A DNA stretch of 64,000 nucleotides from a bacterium (GTDB lineage Bacteria > Desulfobacterota > Binatia > DP-6): positions 167,795 through 231,794 of the forward strand of contig JAHCID010000009.1 of assembly GCA_026129405.1 (NCBI GenBank), in the 5' to 3' direction. Below, one piece after another: positions 40,430-50,691 of this stretch. The translations under genes and the position numbers were made by a program. Numbering within the stretch: position 1 is the stretch's first letter; each line of letters starts with the position of its first letter. The notes beneath the pieces are model-generated. The model saw nothing but the letters and a program-made list of their open reading frames with translations. It searched no databases and was not told where the DNA came from.

Positions 40430-41308
40430 TCAGCGCCCCGCGCCGCCGCCGAGCAAGGTGCCCACCTTGCCGTCCGCCTTGCGCAGGTCGTCCTCGTGCT
40501 TCAGCAGCAGCGCCAGCGTCTGCCGCACCGCCTGGGCGTCGAGCTCGTGCACGCCCAGCGCACAGAGCCCGCGGGCCCAGTCGAGCGTCTCCGCGATGCT
40601 GGGCGCCTTGCGCAGCTCGAGCTTGCGCAACCCGGCGACGAAGCGCGCCACCTGCTCGCGCAGGCGCGCGTCGGCGTCGGGCACCTTCAGCGCGATGATC
40701 TCGGCTTCCTTCTCGGGACCGGGGAAGTCGACGAACAGGTGCAGGCAGCGGCGCAGCAGCGCCTCGGAGAGGTCGCGCGTGCGGTTCGAGGTCAGCACGA
40801 CGACGGGACGGTGGCGCGCCGTCAGCGTGCCCAGCTCCGGCACGCTCACCTGGAAGTCGCTCAGCACCTCCAGGAGGAACGCCTCGAACTCCGGATCGGC
40901 CTTGTCGATCTCGTCGATCAGGAGAACGACCTTCTTCGGCGCGGTGATCGCCCGCAGCAGCGGGCGCTCGAGCAGGAAGTCGCGTCCGAAGACGTCGTGC
41001 GCGACCTCGTCCCAGCTTCGTCCGGCGCCCTGATCGGCCTGGATGCGCAGGAGCTGCTTCTGGTAGTTCCACTCGAAGAGCGCGCGCGCCTCGTCGAGGC
41101 CCTCGTAGCACTGGAGGCGGAGGAGATCGGTGTGCAGCAACGCCGCGAGGACCTTGCCCAGCTCGGTCTTGCCGGCGCCCGCCGGGCCTTCGGCGAGGAG
41201 CGGCTTCTCCAGCGACAGCGCCAGGAACAGCGCCGTCTCGACCCGCGGCGTGGTGACGTAGCGCGCGGCGCGCAGGCCCTCGGCGACCGCTTCGCGGGTG
41301 ATCTCCAT
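40430..41308 (-). CDS. moxR: MoxR-family AAA+ ATPase
   Basis: 292 residues. Walker A is GPAGAGKTE (about residues 41-49), Walker B LLIDEIDKAD (about 127-136), and sensor 1 VVLTSNRTRDLSEAL with the arginine-finger region RRCLHLFVDFPGPE. MoxR ATPases act as chaperones that insert cofactors or remodel complexes, usually with a VWA partner; the CoxE-like gene two positions downstream is that partner. The target enzyme is not in the window. The Rieske protein at the end of the operon is one candidate client. Confidence 0.92.
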   Translation of the reverse strand: MEITREAVAEGLRAARYVTTPRVETALFLALSLEKPLLAEGPAGAGKTELGKVLAALLHTDLLRLQCYEGLDEARALFEWNYQKQLLRIQADQGAGRSWDEVAHDVFGRDFLLERPLLRAITAPKKVVLLIDEIDKADPEFEAFLLEVLSDFQVSVPELGTLTARHRPVVVLTSNRTRDLSEALLRRCLHLFVDFPGPEKEAEIIALKVPDADARLREQVARFVAGLRKLELRKAPSIAETLDWARGLCALGVHELDAQAVRQTLALLLKHEDDLRKADGKVGTLLGGGAGR

Positions 41309-41313
41309 GGCAC

Positions 41314-41697
41314 TCAGCGCAGCCGCGGGATGCGCAGCGTATCGAGGATACGGTGCGGGCGGCGGATCTCCTTGATCCACTCGAGGTACGCGCCGAACTC
41401 CGCGATCAGGGCGTCGACGTCGATGCCGCCGCGCACGGGGCGGAAGTCCTCCAGGGTCGCGAGGGCGCGCTGGAGGAGGTGCTCCGCGCCCTTCTCGCCC
41501 CCGCGCCGGGTGCGCAGATGGAGGCCGCCGGCGAGCTGGACGAGCGACTCGAGGAAGGCGCGCTCCGCGCCCGGCGCCTCGTGCCACGCCGCTTCCCAGA
41601 GCTGCTGCGCCGAGAGATATCGCCCGCGATTGAAGAGGCGCACGCCGCGGCGCACGACGACGTCCAGGTCGAGCGACGCCTCGCCCACGGCCGTCAC
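41314..41697 (-). CDS. DUF309-domain protein
   Basis: 127 residues, all-helical. GVRLFNRGRYLSAQQLWEAAW and ERAFLESLVQLAGGLHLRTR are the two conserved helices of DUF309, with the Asn-Arg-Gly-x-Tyr motif. Biochemical role unknown. GTG start overlaps the thyX stop by 4 bases and it lies 5 bases before moxR. Confidence 0.8.
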   Translation of the reverse strand: MTAVGEASLDLDVVVRRGVRLFNRGRYLSAQQLWEAAWHEAPGAERAFLESLVQLAGGLHLRTRRGGEKGAEHLLQRALATLEDFRPVRGGIDVDALIAEFGAYLEWIKEIRRPHRILDTLRIPRLR

Positions 41698-42680
41698 CGC
41701 GACCGGTCGACCGCCGGCACCGCGGCCTCGAGCCGGCGCTGGAGCTCCTCCGCCGGCACGGCCGTGCCCGGGTCGAGCGCGAAGTCCTCGGGCGCGGCGT
41801 GGCCGGCCAGCTTGGCACGCAGCTCCTCGACCTCGCGGGCCGACAGGCCGAGGCTCGCCAGCTCGGCGTCGGCGACGCGCCCGGGGATGGCGTCGAGGCC
41901 GCCGTCGCCGGGGCGTACGAGGCGCCGCAACGCCGCCAGCTCGCCGCGCGACAGATGGGCGCCGTGGTACTCGTAGTCGAGCCAGGCCTCGAACGAGAGC
42001 GGCGCGACGCGCTGGAGCATGCCGGCCATCACGCGCGCGAAGGCGCGGATCTCGTACTGCGCGTGCGGGTCGACGCGCAGGGTGAGGAAGTGCAGCAGAT
42101 TGTGCAGGTCGATCTTCCAGTACCACTGCGTATAGAGGGACAGCGGCAGATCGATGCGCGCCAGCTCGCGCGCGACGTCCTCGCCGACCAACCACGCGTA
42201 CTGCGCCGACGCCTCGGCGCGCAGCCGATCCCAGCGGGCGACCGCGGCGGCGTGGAGCGCAGCGTCGACCGGCGCCTCCGCCCGCCCCTGTCGGTTGCTC
42301 GCGCTCTGGACCGCCAGATGCTCGGGCCGCGGCGTGTAGAAGAGGAGCGGCAGGAGGCTGTAGCGGCCGCTGTACTCGTTCACCGAGGCGGTGCGGTGAC
42401 GGATCCATTGCCGCGCGACGAAGACGGGCATCGCGCAGTGGAACTTGAGCTCCACCATCTCGCTCGGCGTCGTGTGCGCGTGCCGGCGGAGGTAGCGGAT
42501 CAGCCCGCGGGTCTGGCTCGTGCGCCGCGTGCCGTAGCCGTACGAGACGCGCGCCGCACGCTCGACGTCCTCGTCCGATCCCATGTAGTCGACCAGCGCG
42601 ACGAAGCCGTGGTCGAGGACGGGGAAGTAGAGACCCAGGATCTCCTCGGCCGCGGGGTTGGTCGGACGGCGCGTCTCCAC
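41694..42680 (-). CDS. thyX: Flavin-dependent thymidylate synthase
   Basis: 328 residues, slightly long for ThyX. The diagnostic RHRTASVNEYSGRYS (RHR-x7-S) is at about residues 92-106, and the substrate-binding block WKIDLHNLLHFLTLRVDPHAQYEIR follows. ThyX makes dTMP from dUMP with methylene-tetrahydrofolate, FAD and NADPH, without forming dihydrofolate. Together with NrdJ it completes an oxygen-tolerant, class II-based dNTP supply. It is within the purine gene run. Confidence 0.96.
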   Translation of the reverse strand: METRRPTNPAAEEILGLYFPVLDHGFVALVDYMGSDEDVERAARVSYGYGTRRTSQTRGLIRYLRRHAHTTPSEMVELKFHCAMPVFVARQWIRHRTASVNEYSGRYSLLPLLFYTPRPEHLAVQSASNRQGRAEAPVDAALHAAAVARWDRLRAEASAQYAWLVGEDVARELARIDLPLSLYTQWYWKIDLHNLLHFLTLRVDPHAQYEIRAFARVMAGMLQRVAPLSFEAWLDYEYHGAHLSRGELAALRRLVRPGDGGLDAIPGRVADAELASLGLSAREVEELRAKLAGHAAPEDFALDPGTAVPAEELQRRLEAAVPAVDRSR

Positions 42681-42690
42681 GCTCCCGCCG

Positions 42691-43896
<1,206 letters not shown>

Positions 43897-43909
43897 CTGT
43901 CGTAGCTCC

Positions 43910-44502
43910 TCATGAGCGGGCGAGTGCCCGGTGCAGGTCGGACTCGGGGATCGGGCCGGCGCGCAGCACGCGCACGCCGCCGCCGTCGGCGACCGCGACG
44001 GTCGACGCGCCGCCGGGCAGCGTGCCGCCGTCGACCCAGGCCGCGACGCCGCCCGCGAAGTAGGCGCGCGGCGGCGAGCGTCCGCGGCTCGGCGCCGGGC
44101 GGATCGCGCGGGCGCCGTCACGGACCGCCGTATCGCGGTGACGAGCGCCATCGCCGTCGGATGGCCCGGTGCGCGCACGCCGATCGTGCCGCTGCCGGCC
44201 GTGAGCGGCGCCGGCAGGTCGTCGCGCGCGGGCACGACGAGTGTCAGCGGGCCGGGCCAGAACGCGGCCGCGAGCCGCGCCGCCGTCTCGGGCCAGGCTG
44301 CCGCGACCGCACCGACCATCGCCGCGTCGCGCACCAGGACCAGGATCGGCTTGCCGGGATCGCGCCCGCGCACGGCGACGAGCCGCTCGACCGCCGCGGC
44401 CGAGCGGGCGTCCGCGCCGAGGCCGTAGAACGACTCGGTCGGGAACACGGCGAGCCCGCCGGCGGCGAGCGCCCCGGCGGCGGTCGCGACCTCGGTGCTC
44501 AG
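43910..44502 (-). pseudogene. TsaC/Sua5-YrdC-domain protein, frameshifted (threonylcarbamoyl-AMP synthase type)
   Basis: The first part (STEVATAAGALAAGGLAVFP, ESFYGLGADARSAAAVERLV, RDPGKPILVLV, FWPGPLTLVVPARDDLP, GTIGVRAPGHPTAMAL) is a clear YrdC domain, which makes threonylcarbamoyl-AMP for tRNA t6A. Near 44100-44135 the sense moves to another frame, which ends PPRAYFAGGVAAWVDGGTLP, GASTVAVADGG. The expected T-S-A-N-x-S-G loop falls at the break and is not recognisable. There is also no ATG, GTG or TTG for the full domain; a CTG at 44500-44502, overlapping the purD stop as CTGA, is the best start. It is damaged, misassembled, or atypically decoded. Confidence 0.65.
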
Positions 44503-45791
44503 GGCCGGCGTCCCCGCTCGACGCGCACCAGCGCGCGGTGGCCGATGTCGCGCCGGTGGTGCATGCCGCGGCAACGGATGCGATCGACGCCGGCATAGGC
44601 CTCGCCGACGGCGTGCTCGATGGTCTCGCCGAGCGCCGTGACGCCGAGCACGCGCCCGCCGTCGGTGACGATCTGCCCGTCGCGGCGCGCCGTACCGGCA
44701 TGGAAGACCATGCCGTTGCGCCAGCCGCGCAGGTCGTCGAGCCCCTCGATCGGCCGGCCCTTCTCGACCGCGCCGGGATAGCCTTCGGCGGCCATGACGA
44801 CGCACACGGCGGCGCGCGGATCCCACGCGACCGTGGTGCCGGCCAACGTGCCGTCGAGCGTGCGCTCCATCAGCTCGACGAGATCGCTCCCCAGGCGCAT
44901 CAGCAGCACCTGCGCCTCGGGATCGCCGAAGCGGACGTTGAACTCGAGCACCTTGGCCCGGCCCTCGTGCACCATGAGGCCGGCGTACAGCACGCCCTTG
45001 TAGACGATGCCCTGGCGCGCCAGGCCCGCGACCACGGGCGCCATGACGTCGCGCATGACGTGCGCCGTCAGCGCCGCCGTCGCGATCGGCGCCGGCGAGT
45101 AGGCGCCCATGCCGCCGGTGTTCGGCCCGCGGTCGCCGTCGAGCGCACGCTTGTGGTCCTGTGAGCCTTCGAGCGGCAGCACCGTCGTGCCGTCGGTGAT
45201 GGCCATGAACGAGAGCTCCTCGCCCTCGAGGAACTCCTCGATCACCACGCGCGTGCCCGCGTCGCCGAACAGGCGCGTGCGCATCACCTGGTCGATGGCG
45301 TCGCGCGCCTCGGCGAGCGTCGGGCAGATGAAGACGCCCTTGCCGCTCGCGAGCCCGTCGGCCTTCACGACCACGGGCGCGCCGACCTCGGTGACCCAGC
45401 GCTCGGCCTCGTCGGCGTCGGTGAAGGCGCCGAAGAAGGCCGTCGGCACGTCGAGCTTGCGCAGCAGCTCCTTGGTGAAGACCTTCGAGCCCTCGAGCTG
45501 CGCCCCGGCGGCGGTGGGACCGAAGGCGCGCAGGCCGGCTTCGGCGAAGCGGTCGACGAGGCCGAGCGTCAGCGGCAGCTCGGGCCCGACGACGGTGAGC
45601 CCGATGCCCTCGTCCTGCGCGAAGCGCACGAGCGCCTTCACGTCGTCGGCCGGGATCGGGACGCAGGCGGCCTCGGCGGCGATGCCGGCGTTGCCGGGCG
45701 CGCAGTAGACCTTCGTCACGCGCGGGCTGCGCGCGATCTTCCAGACCAGCGCGTGCTCGCGCCCGCCCCCACCGACGACGAGGACCTTCAT
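44499..45791 (-). CDS. purD: Phosphoribosylamine-glycine ligase
   Basis: 430 residues, ATP-grasp enzyme for the second step of purine synthesis (phosphoribosylamine plus glycine to GAR). VVGGGGREHALVWKIA at the N-terminus, GPELPLTLGLVDRF, the ATP-lid VVKADGLASGKGVF, GPNTGGMGAYSPAP and the metal-binding EFNVRFGDPEAQ are all present. The ATG is 4 bases from the purH stop. Confidence 0.97.
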   Translation of the reverse strand: MKVLVVGGGGREHALVWKIARSPRVTKVYCAPGNAGIAAEAACVPIPADDVKALVRFAQDEGIGLTVVGPELPLTLGLVDRFAEAGLRAFGPTAAGAQLEGSKVFTKELLRKLDVPTAFFGAFTDADEAERWVTEVGAPVVVKADGLASGKGVFICPTLAEARDAIDQVMRTRLFGDAGTRVVIEEFLEGEELSFMAITDGTTVLPLEGSQDHKRALDGDRGPNTGGMGAYSPAPIATAALTAHVMRDVMAPVVAGLARQGIVYKGVLYAGLMVHEGRAKVLEFNVRFGDPEAQVLLMRLGSDLVELMERTLDGTLAGTTVAWDPRAAVCVVMAAEGYPGAVEKGRPIEGLDDLRGWRNGMVFHAGTARRDGQIVTDGGRVLGVTALGETIEHAVGEAYAGVDRIRCRGMHHRRDIGHRALVRVERGRRP

Positions 45792-45795
45792 CGCA

Positions 45796-47334
45796 TCAGT
45801 GCCGGAAGTGCCGGACGCCGGTCAGGATCATCGCCGCGCCGCGCGCGTCGGCCGCGGCGATCACCTCCGCGTCGCGCGTGCTGCCGCCCGGCTGCACGAA
45901 CGCCGTCGCGCCCGCCGCGGCCGCCTCCGCGAGCCCGTCGGGGAACGGGAAGAACGCGTCGCTCGCCAGCGCCGAGCCCCGGAGCCCGACGCCGAGGCGG
46001 CCGGCGCGCGCCACCGCGTTGCGGATCGCCTCGACGCGCGACGTCTGCCCGCCGCCGATGGCGAGCGTGCGGTCGGCGGCGGCGAAGACGATGGCGTTCG
46101 ACTTGACGTGCTTCACGACCTTCCAGCCGAAGCGCAGCGCCGCCAGCTCCTGCGACGTGGGCTGGCGCTTCGTCACTACCGTGCCCGTCGCGAGCTCGTC
46201 GCCCGGCGCGTCGGCCTCCTGCACGAGGAAGCCGCCGCGGACGCCGCGCACGACGGGTGCCGCGCTCGCCTCGGGATGCCAGCGCACGAGACGGCGGTTC
46301 TTCTTCTTCTTGAGCCGCTCGAGGGCCTCGGGCTCGAAGTCGGGCGCGATCAGCACCTCGGTGAAGAGCTCGTCGACCGCCTCGGCCAGCGCCAGCGTCC
46401 AGGGCTTCGTGCAGACGACGATGCCGCCGAACGGCGACTCGGGGTCGGTCGCGTACGCCGCCTTCCAGGCGGCGAGCGCGTCGGGGCCGGTACCGACGCC
46501 GCACGGCGTGTTGTGCTTCAGGATCGCCACCGCCGCGTCGGCGTCGCCGAGGAACTCCTCGGCCAAGGCGAGGGCGGCGTCGCAGTCGACGACGTTGTTG
46601 TACGACAGCTCCTTGCCGTGCAGCGGCTCGGCGATCCGCAGGAAGTCGCCGTAGAGCGCCGCCTGCTGGTGCGGATTCTCGCCGTAGCGCATGTCGATGG
46701 CCTTCGCGCCGCCGAGGTGGAACGTCTGGCCGAAGCGCGTCTCGGCGCCCTGCCCGAGCCAGTCGGCGATGGCGCCGTCGTAGGCTGCCGTCACGTGGAA
46801 GACCTTCTGCGCCAGGCGGCGGTTGGTCGCCGCCGACACCTCGCCGCCGCTCTCCGCCAGCTCGGCCAGCACCGGCGCGTAGTCCGCCGGATCGACGAGC
46901 ACGGTCACCGACGCGTGGTTCTTCGCCGCCGAGCGCAGCATCGACGGCCCGCCGATGTCGATCTGCTCGATCGCCTCCTCGAACGTGACGCCCGGCTTCG
47001 CCACCGTCTCGCGGAACGGGTAGAGGTTCACGCACACGAGGTCGATCGGCTCGATGCCGTGCTTCTGCATCGCCGTCGTGTGCTCGGGCAGATCGCGGCG
47101 GCCGAGGAGGCCGCCGTGGATCTTCGGATGCAGCGTCTTCACGCGCCCATCGAGCATCTCGGGGAAGCCGGTGAAGTCGCTCACCTGCGTCACCGGCAGG
47201 CCGGCGTCGGCGAGCGCCCTGGCCGTGCCGCCCGTCGAGAGCAGCTGCACACCGTAGCCGTGCAGCGCCCGCGCCAGCTCCACGACGCCCCGCTTGTCGC
47301 TCACGCTGAGCAGCGCGCGCGTGATCTTAGCCAT
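45796..47334 (-). CDS. purH: Bifunctional AICAR transformylase / IMP cyclohydrolase
   Basis: 512 residues, full length, last two steps of IMP synthesis. The N-terminal cyclohydrolase domain shows [27 protein letters not shown] and [16 protein letters not shown]. The transformylase domain shows [26 protein letters not shown] with the catalytic Lys-His, and the C-terminal [13 protein letters not shown]. Overlaps alr upstream by 8 bases. Confidence 0.97.
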   Translation of the reverse strand: MAKITRALLSVSDKRGVVELARALHGYGVQLLSTGGTARALADAGLPVTQVSDFTGFPEMLDGRVKTLHPKIHGGLLGRRDLPEHTTAMQKHGIEPIDLVCVNLYPFRETVAKPGVTFEEAIEQIDIGGPSMLRSAAKNHASVTVLVDPADYAPVLAELAESGGEVSAATNRRLAQKVFHVTAAYDGAIADWLGQGAETRFGQTFHLGGAKAIDMRYGENPHQQAALYGDFLRIAEPLHGKELSYNNVVDCDAALALAEEFLGDADAAVAILKHNTPCGVGTGPDALAAWKAAYATDPESPFGGIVVCTKPWTLALAEAVDELFTEVLIAPDFEPEALERLKKKKNRRLVRWHPEASAAPVVRGVRGGFLVQEADAPGDELATGTVVTKRQPTSQELAALRFGWKVVKHVKSNAIVFAAADRTLAIGGGQTSRVEAIRNAVARAGRLGVGLRGSALASDAFFPFPDGLAEAAAAGATAFVQPGGSTRDAEVIAAADARGAAMILTGVRHFRH

Positions 47335-48529
47335 CGAAGTCCTCCACCGTGATGCGCGGAACGCGCTTGCCGATCGACGTCAGCACCTCGTAGGCGATGG
47401 TGTCGCACCACGCGGCCACCTCGTCGGCGCCGATCGTCGCCTCGCCCTGCCGCCCGAACACCACCACCGGCTCACCCGCCGTGACCTCCGGCTCCTCGGT
47501 GACGTCGAGCATGACGTGATCCATGCACACCCGTCCGGCGACGTCCACCCGGCGCCCGCGGACCAGCATCTGTCCCCTGTTGGACGCACGCCGGTGATAG
47601 CCGTCGGCGTAGCCGAGGGGCAGCGTCGCGATGCGCGACGGGCGCGCCGCCGTCCACGTGCCGCCGTAGCCGACGGGCGTCGCGTAGGGGACGCTGCGCA
47701 CCTGCGCCATGCGCGTCGCGAGCCGCATCGCCGGCCGCAGGTCGACGTGCGCGGCGAGATGCGGCGCGGGCGCATAGCCGTAGAGCATGAGCCCCGGGCG
47801 CACGAGCGTGCCGTGCGCCGCCGGCGTGCTCAGCACCGCGGCGCTGTTCGCGAGGTGCACGTGCGTCGGCTCGACGCCCGCGGCGCGCAGCTCGCGCACC
47901 GCCGCCTCGAAGCGCTCGCGCTGGGCGATGGCGCTCTGCGTGTCGACGGCGTCGGCGGAGGCGAAGTGCGAGAAGATGCCGGTGACGCGCAGGCCCGGCA
48001 TCGCCGCCAGCGCGGCGCCGAGCGCGCGCACGCCGTCCAGCTCGACGCCCAGCCGGGTCATGCCGGTGTTCACCTTCACGTGCACGTCGACGGTGCGTCC
48101 CGCCGCCCGCGCGGCCGCGGCCAGGCGCACGCCGCCCTCGGACGACCACACCGAGACGGCGAGGTCGTGTGCGACGACGTTCGCCTCCTCGCCCGGGAAC
48201 GCGCCGCCGAGCACGACGACGGGCGCCGTGATCCCGGCCGCGCGCAGCGCACGGCCCTCGGACACCAGCGAGACGCCGAGCCCGACCGCGCCGGCCTCGA
48301 GGAACGCCCGCGCCGCGCCGACCGCGCCGTGGCCGTAGCCGTCGGCCTTCACGACGGCGAGCACACCGACGCCGGCCCCGACCACGCGCCGCACCTCGCG
48401 CAGGTTGTGGCGGAGCGCCGCGCGGCTCACCTCCGCCACCGTGGGCCTGCCCTCGCCGTCCTGCACGTCGGTTCGCTCCTCGGGAAGTCGCGGCACATAC
48501 CAAGCGCCCGGTCTGTTGTCACCCTCCAT
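47327..48529 (-). CDS. alr: Alanine racemase
   Basis: 400 residues, PLP-dependent TIM-barrel enzyme that makes D-alanine for peptidoglycan. The PLP Lys is in [13 protein letters not shown] (about residue 60), the second catalytic Tyr region is GYGGTW and the C-terminal domain has [13 protein letters not shown]. The first 25 residues ([18 protein letters not shown]) are an extra N-terminal extension; a later GTG would give the typical start. First gene of the minus-strand run, back to back with thiS. Confidence 0.94.
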   Translation of the reverse strand: MEGDNRPGAWYVPRLPEERTDVQDGEGRPTVAEVSRAALRHNLREVRRVVGAGVGVLAVVKADGYGHGAVGAARAFLEAGAVGLGVSLVSEGRALRAAGITAPVVVLGGAFPGEEANVVAHDLAVSVWSSEGGVRLAAAARAAGRTVDVHVKVNTGMTRLGVELDGVRALGAALAAMPGLRVTGIFSHFASADAVDTQSAIAQRERFEAAVRELRAAGVEPTHVHLANSAAVLSTPAAHGTLVRPGLMLYGYAPAPHLAAHVDLRPAMRLATRMAQVRSVPYATPVGYGGTWTAARPSRIATLPLGYADGYHRRASNRGQMLVRGRRVDVAGRVCMDHVMLDVTEEPEVTAGEPVVVFGRQGEATIGADEVAAWCDTIAYEVLTSIGKRVPRITVEDFDG

Positions 48530-48544
48530 CGCAGCGTCTATCGT
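48516..48544 (+). promoter_or_regulatory. Putative thiSG promoter, leaderless geometry
   Basis: TTGTCA (48516-48521), 17-base spacer, TATCGT (48539-48544), 9 bases before the thiS GTG. The spacer overlaps the alr start region on the other strand. Confidence 0.45.
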
Positions 48545-48553
48545 CCGCGGATC

Positions 48554-48754
48554 GTGCAGGTGCTCGTGAACGACGAGCCGCGCGCGCTCGCCGACGGCGC
48601 CACCGTCGCCGACCTCGTGGCGGCTCTCGGCCTCGGTCCGCGACGCATCGCCGTCGAGGTGAACCGGACGATCGTCCGGCGCGCCGACTACGCCACCACC
48701 ACTCTCCACGACGGCGACGCCGTCGAGGTGATCCACTTCGTCGGAGGCGGCTGA
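48554..48754 (+). CDS. thiS: Sulfur carrier protein ThiS
   Basis: 66 residues, ubiquitin-like fold, ending in the essential Gly-Gly (VIHFVGGG) whose carboxyl end is turned into a thiocarboxylate to deliver sulfur for the thiazole of thiamine. [20 protein letters not shown] and VAVEVN-like [12 protein letters not shown] are typical. GTG start; ends 2 bases before thiG. Confidence 0.93.
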   Translation: MQVLVNDEPRALADGATVADLVAALGLGPRRIAVEVNRTIVRRADYATTTLHDGDAVEVIHFVGGG

Positions 48755-48756
48755 TC

Positions 48757-49530
48757 ATGCCCGATGACCTCGTCCTCGCGGGAAAGACCTACCGCTCGCG
48801 TCTCATCACCGGCTCGGGGAAGTACACGTCGTTCGAGGAGACCCGGCGCGCGACCGACGCCGCCGGCGCCGAGATCGTCACCGTCGCCGTGCGCCGCGTG
48901 AACATCACCGACCCCGGCAAGGACAACCTGCTCGACCACCTGCCCCCCGACCGCTTCACGATCCTGCCCAACACCGCCGGCTGCTACACGGCGGACGACG
49001 CCATCCGCACCGCGCGCCTCGCGCGCGAGGCGGGTGTGGGCACGCTCCTCAAGCTCGAGGTGATCGGCGACGAGAAGACGCTCTTCCCCGACGTCCCCGC
49101 GACCATCGAGGCCGCGCGCGTCCTCGTGAAGGACGGCTTCCAGGTGCTGCCGTACGTCACCGACGACCCCGTCGCCTGCCGGCGCCTCGAGGACGCCGGC
49201 TGCGTCGCGGTGATGCCGCTCGCGGCGCCGATCGGCTCCGGGCTCGGCATCCGCAACCCGTACAACCTGCGCATCATCGTCGAGCAGAGCCGCGTGCCGG
49301 TGATCGTCGACGCCGGCGTCGGCACGGCGTCACACGCCGCGCAGGCGATGGAGCTCGGCTGCGACGCGATCCTCATGAACACCGCGATCGCGGGGGCGAA
49401 GGACCCCATCATGATGGCCGAGGCGATGCGCGACGCGGTGATCGCGGGGCGCAAGGCGTTCCGCGCGGGGCGCATCCCGGAGAAGCTGTACGCGACGGCG
49501 TCGAGCCCGCTCGAGGGGCTCGTGCGGTAG
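48757..49530 (+). CDS. thiG: Thiazole synthase ThiG
   Basis: 257 residues, complete TIM barrel. [63 protein letters not shown] (catalytic Lys region) and [20 protein letters not shown] are the family blocks. It condenses deoxyxylulose-5-P, glycine imine and ThiS thiocarboxylate to the thiazole phosphate. thiE lies 4.7 kb downstream, separated by two unrelated genes. Confidence 0.97.
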   Translation: MPDDLVLAGKTYRSRLITGSGKYTSFEETRRATDAAGAEIVTVAVRRVNITDPGKDNLLDHLPPDRFTILPNTAGCYTADDAIRTARLAREAGVGTLLKLEVIGDEKTLFPDVPATIEAARVLVKDGFQVLPYVTDDPVACRRLEDAGCVAVMPLAAPIGSGLGIRNPYNLRIIVEQSRVPVIVDAGVGTASHAAQAMELGCDAILMNTAIAGAKDPIMMAEAMRDAVIAGRKAFRAGRIPEKLYATASSPLEGLVR

Positions 49531-49703
49531 CGCCGCACGGCGAGCCGCACGTTGCTTCCAGCCAGGCGGGATGCGCCGCCCGCTGGAGGACGTGCGAGCC
49601 ACCGCTGCGCTCGCCCTCCTGCCCGTCGCCGGCCCGGTCCCCACCGCGCCCCGCCAGCCCCCTCCGGTTGATCCCGACGCGCCGCTTCTGCCAGGAAGCC
49701 CGG
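49531..49703 (+). other. Intergenic region between thiG and the crotonase gene
   Basis: 173 bases with no gene or clear terminator. AGGAAG lies 7-12 bases before the ATG at 49704 and sets that start. No promoter-like pair was convincing. Confidence 0.3.
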
Positions 49704-50507
49704 ATGGCCGAACCCGCCGTCGTCGTCGAGAAGAACGGACACGTCCTCACCGTCACCCTGAACCGCCCCGAGAAGCGCAACGCCATCAACTGCGAGTCGA
49801 TGTGCCGGCTCTGGGACGCCTGGCACGAGCTCGACCGCGACGACGATCTGCGGGTCGCGATCCTCACCGGCCGCGGCGACACGTTCTGCTCGGGCATGGA
49901 CCTGTCGGAGATCGGCAAGCTCATGTCCGGCAAGGCGGACAGCCCGTGGATGGAGCGCGTCTTCCAGGACATGCCGATCATCTACGGCGCCTGGCTGAAG
50001 ACCTACCGGCCCACCAAGCCCGTCATCCTCGCCGCCGAGGGCTTCGCGCGTGCCGGGGGCACGGAGATCCTCCAGGGAACGGACATCCGCGTCGCGGGCG
50101 AGAGCGCCGTGTTCGGCGTCACCGAGGTCCAGCGCGGCCTCTTCCCGATGGCCGGCTCCGCGGTGCGGCTGCGCCGCCAGATCGGCTACGCCGTCGCCGC
50201 CGAGATGCTCCTGTGCGGCGAGGATCTGCCGGCGAAGCGCGCCTACGAGCTCGGGCTGGTGAACCACCTCGTCCCCGACGGCCAGGCGCTCGCGAAGGCG
50301 AAGGAGATCGCCGCGCGCATCGCTCGCAACGGGCCGCTCGCGGTGAAGGCCATCCTCGCCACCCTGCGCGAGACGGAGACCATGCCCGAGGCGGAGGCGT
50401 TCGCGATCGAGCAGACGCACGGCATGACGGTGATGGCGTCGGAGGACGCGAAGGAAGGTCCGCGCGCGTTCCTCGAGAAGCGGGCGCCGGCGTTCGAGGG
50501 GCGTTAG
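49704..50507 (+). CDS. Enoyl-CoA hydratase/isomerase (crotonase) family protein
   Basis: 267 residues. LTVTLNRPEKRNAINCESM is the N-terminal CoA-binding strand, GRGDTFCSGMDLSEIG the first oxyanion segment, and AEGFARAGGTEILQGTDIRV plus FGVTEVQRGLFPMAG place Glu residues at both classical catalytic positions, so a hydratase reaction is plausible. C-terminal AKEGPRAFLEKRAPAF closes the CoA pocket. No other beta-oxidation gene is adjacent. Confidence 0.9.
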   Translation: MAEPAVVVEKNGHVLTVTLNRPEKRNAINCESMCRLWDAWHELDRDDDLRVAILTGRGDTFCSGMDLSEIGKLMSGKADSPWMERVFQDMPIIYGAWLKTYRPTKPVILAAEGFARAGGTEILQGTDIRVAGESAVFGVTEVQRGLFPMAGSAVRLRRQIGYAVAAEMLLCGEDLPAKRAYELGLVNHLVPDGQALAKAKEIAARIARNGPLAVKAILATLRETETMPEAEAFAIEQTHGMTVMASEDAKEGPRAFLEKRAPAFEGR

Positions 50508-50648
50508 CCGGAGCGCGCCCGCCGCCGGGCGCGTGGCGAACGACGCACCGCGGGACGCCGGCCGCACGGCCCTCTCCCTTCGGCCGCCGGGTCGGACGGT
50601 GGTTCGGCGGCCCTGCCCGCCGACGGCAACCGGCGCGCAGGCGCGCCG

Positions 50649-50681
50649 CGTGCCGCGGGCCTCGACGGGGCCCGCGGCACG
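50649..50681. terminator. Bidirectional stem-loop between the crotonase and subtilase genes
   Basis: Perfect 13-base arms, CGTGCCGCGGGCC (50649-50661) and GGCCCGCGGCACG (50669-50681), 7-base loop, between two converging genes. No T tract. The rest of the 50508-50691 gap holds nothing else. Confidence 0.6.
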
Positions 50682-50691
50682 CTCGCACCGA

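Noticed and set aside
38974-40698. 574-codon plus-strand frame over the VWA and DUF5658 genes
   Set aside because: Arg/Ala-rich with no domain, opposite well-supported genes.
48430-48553. TPP riboswitch upstream of thiS, or upstream of thiE at 54100-54218
   Set aside because: No CTGAGA or other THI-box element is present in either region, and the thiS-alr gap is only 24 bases.
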